A stretch of 64,000 nucleotides of DNA from Polycladomyces abyssicola (GTDB taxonomy: Bacteria; Bacillota; Bacilli; Thermoactinomycetales; JIR-001): positions 222,501 through 286,500 of the forward strand of contig NZ_AP024601.1 of the NCBI RefSeq assembly GCF_018326425.1, written 5' to 3'. The notes below the pieces were generated by a model. That model worked only from the letters and a program-made list of their open reading frames with translations. It ran no database searches and was not told the DNA's origin. This document shows positions 28,140 to 35,243 of this stretch, piece after piece. The translations under genes were made by a program, and so were the position numbers. Each line of letters starts with the position of its first letter. Position 1 is the first letter of the stretch.

Positions 28140-29048
28140 ATGGTGGAAGTGAGTGGATTGGTCAAACGGTATAACGGTGTGGCCGTGGTGGACGGTGTAA
28201 CGTTCAACGTGAAGCGGGGGGAAGTCTTTGGCCTGTTGGGGCCAAACGGTGCGGGAAAAACCACGACCATGGAGATGATCGAAGGATTGCGCGTACCGGA
28301 CGAAGGGGAGATCCGGATCGACGGAATGGATGTGGTCCGAGAGCGGGATCGGGTGAAACATGTAATCGGTTTGCAGTTGCAGTCAACCGCGTTGTTCGAG
28401 CACATGACTGTACGGGAGATGATCGTGCTCTACAGCAGTTTCTACCCCCATGCACGTCCGGTGGACGAGCTGCTGACGGCTTTTGACCTGCAAGAGAAAC
28501 GGAATACCTGGGTCAAACATCTATCAGGTGGACAAAAGCAGCGTTTGGCCATTGCACTGGCCGTGGTACATGATCCGCAGGTCTTGTTTTTGGATGAGCC
28601 GACGACCGGGTTGGACCCGGGAGCACGGCGCGCGCTGTGGGACATTATCCTGCGTTTGCGGGATGAGGGACGAACAGTGTTTTTGTCCACTCACTATATG
28701 GAGGAAGCGGAACAGTTGTGTGACCGTGTGGCGATCATGCATCAGGGGAAAATCATCGCATTGGATACCCCGGCGGGACTGATCCGTCAGTTGGATGTGG
28801 ACAGTGTGGTGGAATTCACCTGGGAATCGGAATTGGACTCTTCCCCGCTCGCTGCTTTGAGTGGAGTGAAGGAGGTGCGCCGCTCCGAGGATCGCAATGT
28901 GATGCTGTTGACGGAGCGGCTGCCGGAGACGTTGCGCGATTTGATTTCATGGTCCGAAACAAGCGGAGTCCCATTATCCGGTTTGCGAACACGAACGGCA
29001 ACGCTGGAAGATGTGTTTCTCCACTATACGGGAAAGAGGTTGACATGA
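28140..29048 (+). CDS. ABC-2 type transporter ATP-binding protein
   Basis: Drug/lipid-export type ATPase (DrrA/CcmA group). Walker A GPNGAGKTT (about 37-45), signature LSGGQKQR (about 130-137), Walker B VLFLDEPTTGLDP (about 150-162) and a switch His in STHYMEEAEQL. A C-terminal extension of about 80 residues is typical of DrrA-like proteins. Start ATG 28140 (MVEVSGLVKRYNG) fits the family N-terminus; an in-frame TTG at 28095 with GGAAGG upstream is an alternative. The stop is 3 bp before the permease gene, so the two form one transporter. Confidence 0.92.
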   Translation: MVEVSGLVKRYNGVAVVDGVTFNVKRGEVFGLLGPNGAGKTTTMEMIEGLRVPDEGEIRIDGMDVVRERDRVKHVIGLQLQSTALFEHMTVREMIVLYSSFYPHARPVDELLTAFDLQEKRNTWVKHLSGGQKQRLAIALAVVHDPQVLFLDEPTTGLDPGARRALWDIILRLRDEGRTVFLSTHYMEEAEQLCDRVAIMHQGKIIALDTPAGLIRQLDVDSVVEFTWESELDSSPLAALSGVKEVRRSEDRNVMLLTERLPETLRDLISWSETSGVPLSGLRTRTATLEDVFLHYTGKRLT

Positions 29049-29051
29049 GAC

Positions 29052-30158
29052 GTGAAGGCATACTGGCGATTGACCCAGGCGCAGTTGTTGTTGTTTTTGC
29101 GAAACAAAAACGTCGTGATTTGGTCGCTGGTGGTTCCGATATTGATGATGGTGGTTTTGGGCACATTGATCAAAGGGGGAAACACATTCAGGCTGGATGT
29201 CGCGGTCGTCGATCAGGACCATTCCTCCGCTTCCCGTGAATTTGTGCAATCATTGAAGTCGGTTCGCGGTGTTTCGGTCGAAATGGAAAAGGATTTGAAT
29301 CAGGGGATCGCTCAGGTAAAACAAGGTGACCGTCAGCTGGTGATACTGATCCGAAATGGGTTCGGCCGTCATCTCAACCAATGGGCGGAGAAAGTTCCGT
29401 CCAAGGAAATAGTCCTTTATCTGGACAAAAGCAATCTGACAGCCGCCCAGCTTGGGACGACCGTGGTGGGTCAAATGGTGGATCAGTTGAACAAACGGTT
29501 GATCGGGTTTCGACCTGTGATCACGACTGAAACGGTGAACATCCAAAGCCACACATTGGGTTATATCGACTTTTTGGTGCCTGGTTTGTTAGCGCTGATG
29601 ATCATGAACAACAATATGAACGGCGTGGCCGCCACAATCGCATCTTGGCGAGAACGGGGCATCCTGCGTCGAATGCAGGCGACACCGTTGTCCAGCGCCA
29701 CATTCATCGCCGGCCAGATCACGGCTCGAATCGTGCTAAACGGCCTGCAAGCGCTGATCGTGCTGTTGGTGGCCTATTGGGTGTTCGGGGTCCATGTTTA
29801 CGGTTCGTGGTGGTTGTTGTTGATACTGATCCTGTTGGGGACGCTGACGTTCATGTCCATCGGCTTCATCATCGCATCCTTGGCCAAAACGCCGGAGACG
29901 GCCGGGCCGATGGCGGGATTACTTTCGTTTCCCATGATCTTTGTTGGCGGCGTCTTTTTCCCGTTACGAGATTTGCCCGACTGGTTGCGCCGTGTTGTTG
30001 ACGCGATCCCGATCGGCCATTTGACGCATGCCCTGCGCTCGGTCATGAACGAAGGTGCCGGTCTGTCGGCGTTATGGACACCTGTAGTGGTGTTGACGGC
30101 ATGGATGATCGGGTCGTTTGCCGTGGCTGCCTGGATGTTCCGTTGGGATGCAGAGTGA
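29052..30158 (+). CDS. ABC-2 type transporter permease
   Basis: 368 residues. One N-terminal helix (about 17-38) is followed by an extracytoplasmic domain of about 130 residues and a C-terminal block of five helices (from about 172), the ABC2_membrane_3 architecture. The late GVFFPLRDLPDWLRRVVDAIPIGH-type region (about 315) is a family hallmark. GTG start, weak Shine-Dalgarno, 3 bp after the ATPase. The export substrate is not evident; no adjacent regulator or resistance gene helps. The acpS start follows 11 bp later, so transcription probably continues into acpS-nnr-ydcC. Confidence 0.9.
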   Translation: MKAYWRLTQAQLLLFLRNKNVVIWSLVVPILMMVVLGTLIKGGNTFRLDVAVVDQDHSSASREFVQSLKSVRGVSVEMEKDLNQGIAQVKQGDRQLVILIRNGFGRHLNQWAEKVPSKEIVLYLDKSNLTAAQLGTTVVGQMVDQLNKRLIGFRPVITTETVNIQSHTLGYIDFLVPGLLALMIMNNNMNGVAATIASWRERGILRRMQATPLSSATFIAGQITARIVLNGLQALIVLLVAYWVFGVHVYGSWWLLLILILLGTLTFMSIGFIIASLAKTPETAGPMAGLLSFPMIFVGGVFFPLRDLPDWLRRVVDAIPIGHLTHALRSVMNEGAGLSALWTPVVVLTAWMIGSFAVAAWMFRWDAE

Positions 30159-30169
30159 GGTGAATAAGG

Positions 30170-30556
30170 GTGATTATCGGAATCGGAACGGATATCGTAC
30201 AATTGGATCGTTTGCGGCAAAAAGACAGGGAACGCTTGGCACAACGCGTACTGACGTCGGAAGAACGACAGTGGTGGCCGAAGGGGGATGTGCGCCAAAT
30301 CGAATATTTGGCAGGGAGATTTGCGGCCAAAGAGGCGTTGGCGAAAGCGGCCAGAACTGGTATCGGACGAACTCTCGGCTTTCAGGATATTGAGATCTTG
30401 AGTACTGACAACGGTTGTCCCGAAGTGCGGCTTTCCGAGCATAGTCGACGGAAACTGGGATGGGCGGATGATGTGCGGATTCACCTCACTATTGCCCATG
30501 AACGGGATTACGCCGTCGCCACGGTGGTGGTAGAACGGGTGCCGAACGAATGGTGA
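30170..30556 (+). CDS. acpS: Holo-[acyl-carrier-protein] synthase
   Basis: Transfers phosphopantetheine from CoA to acyl carrier protein. 128 residues, standard. Conserved GIGTDIVQLDRL at 4-15 with the Mg2+-binding Asp8, and RFAAKEALAKA (about 48-58) with the second metal-binding Glu. The start is GTG with GAGGTGAATAAGG upstream. In B. subtilis acpS is followed by ydcC and alr; here nnr is inserted between acpS and the ydcC homologue. Confidence 0.96.
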   Translation: MIIGIGTDIVQLDRLRQKDRERLAQRVLTSEERQWWPKGDVRQIEYLAGRFAAKEALAKAARTGIGRTLGFQDIEILSTDNGCPEVRLSEHSRRKLGWADDVRIHLTIAHERDYAVATVVVERVPNEW

Positions 30557-30641
30557 GTGGCGGAACCTGGGCCCGTCAACCTTGTCAGCATATCCGGACG
30601 GGCCGGTTCATATAGATATAACGCGGTTGGGAGGGACCCAT

Positions 30642-32198
30642 GTGTATTTGGTAACTGCACAGGAGATGCGCGATCTGGACCGGTACACCATCGAACACAT
30701 CGGGATACCGGGTGTGGTGTTGATGGAACGCGCGGGACTTGCCGTCGCACAGGCGATCACGGAGCATTTCGCCCAACCGGGTCAGGCGGTGGTACTCTCA
30801 GGTCATGGCAACAACGGGGGGGACGGGTTTGTCGTCGCCCGGCATCTAGCTATGGCCGGATGGCGGACGGCAGTGTGGTTGGTCGGTTCCGAGGAAAGAA
30901 TGACGGCGGACACCCGAACGTTTTACGAATCTTGCCGTCAGCTGGGTATGGATGTAAAAACGTTCGGGGCTGAGCAGGCGGACGAACTGCGGCGATGGTT
31001 GGAGACAGCCGACGTTGTCGTCGACGCTCTTCTGGGAACAGGGATACGGGGACCGGTTCGTCCGGTGATGGAGTCGGTGATCCGGCTGGTAAACGATCAT
31101 ACACGGGGGCGTGTGGTGGCCGTCGATGTGCCCAGCGGGGTGGAGACGGATACCGGACGGGTCGCGTCTGTGGCGATCAAAGCGGATCAGACGGTGACAT
31201 TCGCCTATGCAAAATGGTGTCATTACTTGCGTCCGGGAGCCGAACACTGCGGAGAGGTGATCGTGGCAGATATCGGGATCCCGCCATCAGTTACTACGTA
31301 CCGGAGACCTGCCGCACGTGTCAACCATCCCCAGTGGTGGCGGGAATATCTGAAACCCCGGTCAAGATGGGCGCACAAAGGGACGCACGGTCATCTGCTG
31401 GTCGTCGGCGGTTCCCGCGGGATGCTGGGAGCTGTCGCCATGGCCGGTACCGCCGCCCTGCGCGCCGGTGCCGGATTGGTCACGATTGCCGTACCCGAAG
31501 CACAACACGATCCCCTGGCGGCCAAAGTGACGGAAGCGCTCGTATGGTCATGGTCAGACGACGGTCATGGGCGTTTTGCACCCGGCAGTTCAGAGCGCAT
31601 CGGCGAGCGTTTGAATCGCCTAACGGCGGTGGCCGTCGGTCCCGGTTTGGGACGTTTTACGGGAGAACGCGAGTGGCTGGCCGAACTGCTCCGGCAGACA
31701 AACCTGCCCATGGTGTTGGATGCGGATGCGCTCAACGTGTTGGCTGATCATCCCGATATTCTCACTGAACGTAAAGGGGAGCTCATCCTGACGCCACATC
31801 CGGGTGAAATGGCCCGCCTCACAGGTACCGACACAGTCCGTGTGGAGGAAGAGCGTTACCGTGTGGCCAAGGAATGGGCCGAACGATACGGTGTCACCGT
31901 CGTCCTCAAAGGAACGTATACGATCATTGCATTTCCCGACGGCACCCAAATGGTGAATCCCACCGGCAGTCCAGCCATGGCCAAAGCCGGGTCCGGCGAT
32001 CTGTTGACCGGAATCATCGGCGCGTTGTTGGCCCAGAAAATCCCACCGACAGCCGCTGTTCCAATGGGTGTCTATGTTCACGGGCTGGCTGGGGAGTTGG
32101 CGGTCACATCCGCCGAACACAGCGTGATCGCTTCCGACATTCTATTGCAAGTGGGGCCTGCGTTTCATCGACTGTTGTCCGATCGCGTCCGTACCTAA
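30642..32198 (+). CDS. nnr: Bifunctional NAD(P)H-hydrate repair enzyme
   Basis: Repairs hydrated NAD(P)H: the N-terminal YjeF_N domain (about 1-210) epimerises NAD(P)HX, and the C-terminal ribokinase-like domain (about 230-515) is the ADP/ATP-dependent dehydratase. Visible motifs: GHGNNGGDGFV (about 51-61), DALLGTG (about 128), and NPTGSPAMAKAGSGDLL (about 433-449) with the catalytic Asp. I place the start at GTG 30642 (VYLVTAQEM) because GGGAGGG lies 6 bases upstream; a longer frame from 30582 has no Shine-Dalgarno and an unrelated N-terminus. 518 residues. Confidence 0.94.
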   Translation: MYLVTAQEMRDLDRYTIEHIGIPGVVLMERAGLAVAQAITEHFAQPGQAVVLSGHGNNGGDGFVVARHLAMAGWRTAVWLVGSEERMTADTRTFYESCRQLGMDVKTFGAEQADELRRWLETADVVVDALLGTGIRGPVRPVMESVIRLVNDHTRGRVVAVDVPSGVETDTGRVASVAIKADQTVTFAYAKWCHYLRPGAEHCGEVIVADIGIPPSVTTYRRPAARVNHPQWWREYLKPRSRWAHKGTHGHLLVVGGSRGMLGAVAMAGTAALRAGAGLVTIAVPEAQHDPLAAKVTEALVWSWSDDGHGRFAPGSSERIGERLNRLTAVAVGPGLGRFTGEREWLAELLRQTNLPMVLDADALNVLADHPDILTERKGELILTPHPGEMARLTGTDTVRVEEERYRVAKEWAERYGVTVVLKGTYTIIAFPDGTQMVNPTGSPAMAKAGSGDLLTGIIGALLAQKIPPTAAVPMGVYVHGLAGELAVTSAEHSVIASDILLQVGPAFHRLLSDRVRT

Positions 32199-32238
32199 CC
32201 GACACATTTCCCGGGAAATGGACGAAGGGGCTGATGAA

Positions 32239-33270
32239 ATGCGTCGGATTGCATGGGGGGTGGCCGCCCTTTTGTTGATCATGGTGGTTTTGACGGGATG
32301 CGGACAGAAAAACGCCGCCGATATCGTGAGCGATCTGTCGAAGCGATATGAAAAAATGGAAGGATACACGACAAAGGCCAAGATGACAATTCATACCGGC
32401 AAAACCCCCCAAATATACGAAGTGGAAGTATGGTACAAACAGCCGAACTTTTACCGAGTCTCCCTCAAAAACACCAAAAAAGACATCACCCAAATTCTGC
32501 TTCGCAATGACGACGGGGTGTACGTGTTGACACCCCACCTGAACAAGAGTTTCCGTTTCCAAAGCGACTGGCCGGAATCCAGCGGGCAAATCTATCTGTA
32601 CCAATCATTGATCAACAGCATTATCGACGATCAGTCCCGTGGGTTTAAGGCGGGCTCCGACGGATATCAATTCGATGTTCGTGCCAAAACCAACAATCAG
32701 ACGTTGAGTCGGCAACGGATTTGGTTAAACAAAGATCTGTATCCAACCAAGGCGGTATTGCTCAACGATCAGGATCAGGTGATGGTGGAAGTCACCTTTG
32801 ACCGCTTCAATACTGACCCGTCTTTCGACAAAGATGCGTTTGACATGAACCGCAACATGAACGGACTGAACGAGCAGACATTGCCTTCGATGCGTCATGC
32901 GCAAACCGACAAAAACCATCATTCGGAAAAAGAAGTGGAAGCGATGGTTCCGGGTTACGTGCCGAAGGGGAGTCAGTTGGTCGATGAGCAAACCGTCGTC
33001 AGCATGGAAGGCGAGGTTGTCATCATGCGGTACCAAGGAAGACAACCGTTCACCCTAACACAGAAAAATCCTGATGCCGTACAGGCCAGTGCTCCGATGT
33101 ACGGTCAACCGGTCGATTTGGGCTACACGGTCGGCATTTTGTTGGAAGGCAGTGAGAAGAAGCGGCTGTCTTGGACACACAATAACACGGAATTTGAGTT
33201 GTACGGCAATCTGCCTGTAGCGGAAATGGTCAAAATCGCTCAATCGGTGCAGGATCAGCCTAAAAAATGA
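32239..33270 (+). CDS. ydcC: Lipoprotein of the LolA/YdcC-like family
   Basis: Secreted lipoprotein: signal MRRIAWGVAALLLIMVV followed by the lipobox LTGC (Cys22). The mature part (ADIVSDLSKRYEKMEGY) resembles LolA-like outer-membrane lipoprotein-sorting folds, known in spore formers as YdcC/GerS-type proteins. 343 residues. Start ATG 32239 is preferred over ATG 32218 because GAAGGGG lies 9 bases upstream and it gives a clean signal peptide. The family role in spore formers is envelope- or germination-linked; the function here is inferred from position after acpS. Confidence 0.85.
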   Translation: MRRIAWGVAALLLIMVVLTGCGQKNAADIVSDLSKRYEKMEGYTTKAKMTIHTGKTPQIYEVEVWYKQPNFYRVSLKNTKKDITQILLRNDDGVYVLTPHLNKSFRFQSDWPESSGQIYLYQSLINSIIDDQSRGFKAGSDGYQFDVRAKTNNQTLSRQRIWLNKDLYPTKAVLLNDQDQVMVEVTFDRFNTDPSFDKDAFDMNRNMNGLNEQTLPSMRHAQTDKNHHSEKEVEAMVPGYVPKGSQLVDEQTVVSMEGEVVIMRYQGRQPFTLTQKNPDAVQASAPMYGQPVDLGYTVGILLEGSEKKRLSWTHNNTEFELYGNLPVAEMVKIAQSVQDQPKK

Positions 33271-33279
33271 AGCGAAACC

Positions 33280-33317
33280 CCGTTTCGTGTCGTCACGAGC
33301 GGGGTTTGTTTTTGTTT
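33280..33317 (+). terminator. Terminator of the acpS-nnr-ydcC unit
   Basis: AAACCCCG-T-TTCGTG ... CACGA-G-CGGGGTTT followed by GTTTTTGTTT. Confidence 0.9.
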
Positions 33318-33436
33318 ACAACGATTCTCACCCTAACTGGGTTCCTTCATTCTCTGGCCGAATGATCCTACCGAAAGAGATCCGCTTGTGCTGATAGGAA
33401 GGCCGGGTGCCAGGAGCAAAGATATGCCCGCACAGT

Positions 33437-34902
33437 TCAGAGCTGGGGAAGAAACTGCGGTAATCCGGGACGATCCTTACAGGGGTCTGCCACCAGTTTC
33501 TCCTGGACCATCGAGTTGTATTGGCGGGCAGTGTTCTCGATGGTGTTAGCGTTTAACACTACCTCCAACCCGGTTTTCTTTGCCTACCGACGCAGACCGG
33601 GGATACCGCTTTCCATTGGTGCGTAACACTCAGCGGCTACGCCATTTTCGCTGGAAACCCAGGTGCCGAGTCTGTGTTGACCACCAGCGAGTGGTTTCCC
33701 TGAGTGTGCCCTGGTGTCCACATCAAAGCAACCCCAGGCCCCAAAAGGACGTCTCCATCGATCATCAGCAACCGCTCTTCGGGGATGTCTGTGAATTTTT
33801 CCGGTTGGTACCAGATCCGCTGTAACGGATGGAGGCGGGGTAGAATATCCCATTCCTTTCGTTGAACGATCAGTTTGGCCTTGGGAAAGTAAGCCTGAAC
33901 CGGCCGATCGGGGCTGATGTCCGCTCGGGGTTTTGTCGTCCCGATCCACCTCCGCACATCCTGGGTGTGTAGATGGTCATAAGTGATAAAATCAATATCC
34001 TCCGGCCGGATCTCGACGGCTTCCAGATGATTTTCCACCGTGCCGTAGCGGTATGACAACAGGGTGTGACTGAAAAACTCACCATATCTTCGAATCTGCT
34101 CGGCAAAATAGGGGGTACTGGATACCAATTCGTATTCGGTAGGTTCATTCAGCAGTGTCCAGACCTTTCCTTTTGACCGCCACTTTACAATAAACATACG
34201 ATTGTTGAGACTCCACACGGCTGAAGTACCACAGGCACTCCCTATGGTCGCCGTGGGATTCTTGGGTAGTTCACGTCCTCAGTCCATTTCTGTTTTGGAC
34301 AACTCCCAAGTTCAGGGCTGTCTCATCAGCCCATCCCATGCACAGCCGGGCTGTATGTACCCGCATGGGCGGGACACCTGTTACCAGTGTCCTAGTTCCT
34401 TTTTTCACTCTTATGGTTTTACCCAGCGGGAGAGACTGGTTCGCCGCTGGAACCCCATACCATAACGTTTTCAAGGAACGGAACCCACTACCAGTGGAAT
34501 GAACACCGCTCATACGTTCGATTATACTATAGACAAGTTGTCTTGCCATCCCCACAAGGGGGATTCCAAGCAACGCCGCCTTTCATCCCACGATTAAAAT
34601 ACCCCAAGGGCACTTCCGATGGTCGCCGTGGGCTTTTAGGCGGCAGTTTCTGTAAACCACACATAACTCACGGGAGACAATGCAGCCCGCCACAGCGCAT
34701 ACTTTCGAGGATAAGGAAGTGTGATGAGATCAAAAGAGTGAAAGGCTGTTACGGTACCTGTCTGACGAAACCACTCCTTGAACCGGGGAGCCGCATCGCG
34801 GATCATCTCCAGCTGTCGCCCCGGATTTTCCTCAGCGTGGGCCTCCTCAAGGAAGTGAATTTTCTGAAATAGATGAGTCCAGACTTCTTCCTGCACCTTC
34901 AC
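33437..34902 (-). pseudogene. Metallo-beta-lactamase-fold hydrolase, split by an insertion and further mutated
   Basis: The two halves are recognisable. The N-terminal part runs from GTG 34902 (CCCTCCC on the plus strand is its Shine-Dalgarno) to SPVSYVWFT at about 34655; the C-terminal part runs from NNRMFIVKW at about 34203 leftward, with HLHTQD and WTPGHTQGNH typical of the MBL fold. Between them lies a 447-bp IS200/IS605-like element. Without it the codons read W-F-T-N-R-M-F. A one-base deletion near 33668 shifts VVNTDS out of frame with GTWVSSENGV, and an in-frame TAG (33584-33586) follows after GLRR. The reading ends at TGA 33437-33439. The protein cannot be made intact. Confidence 0.85.
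34205..34651 (-). mobile_element. Miniature IS200/IS605-type element (non-autonomous)
   Basis: 447 bp, oriented leftward. The left end begins directly after TTTAC of the target (plus 34652-34656), and the right end finishes ...GAGTCTCAA, matching the TTAC/TCAA cleavage sites known for IS608-type HUH transposons. No target duplication. Near the left end is a tnpB-type promoter (TTGTCTATAGTATAATCG, about 34512-34530). The rest has no intact tnpA or tnpB. A closing hairpin CCCACGGC...GCCGTGTGG sits at the right end, and CCCACGGCGACCAT.GG.AGTGCC occurs near both ends. Confidence 0.7.
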
Positions 34903-35229
34903 GGATACTCCCTCCCTGTTTTCAAATAACCGCCCCTGAAGGAGGGCTGTTTTGTCATGATCTCCGATCAGGGGAAAGTCTCCTATTATTCCCACATGAG
35001 GTGGATGTGCACCTTTTTTCTGTAAGCTGACCCACCTGCAGGTGACTGATTCCCTAGTCGAAGGGAAGAAACATGATTCTGATCCTGAGGGAGGAATCAT
35101 AAGACCAATCTGGTAAATATATGGAGATGGAAAATCATTACCGTATACAGTTGAAAGTGATCTTTCAATCCGAGCCTAGATTTCAAAAAAATAAAAAATA
35201 TTGGATGTCCGGATGGCAAATTCACTAGT
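34903..35229. other. Intergenic region upstream of the acylase gene
   Basis: No gene supported. A possible promoter for the acylase gene (TTGAAA 35150-35155, TAGATT 35176-35181) has a too-long 20-bp spacer. The sequence becomes AT-rich at 35180-35215. Confidence 0.4.
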
Positions 35230-35243
35230 GAGGAGGTCCTGTA

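Noticed and set aside
34271-34573. 100-codon minus-strand frame inside the IS605-like element
   Set aside because: It begins after the tnpB-type promoter but shows no TnpB catalytic motifs or zinc finger; treated as part of the non-coding element.
34636-35100. 154-codon minus-strand frame as an intact gene
   Set aside because: Only its last ~83 codons are coding-like, and they are the 5' half of the interrupted hydrolase; the upstream part precedes the GTG start and Shine-Dalgarno.
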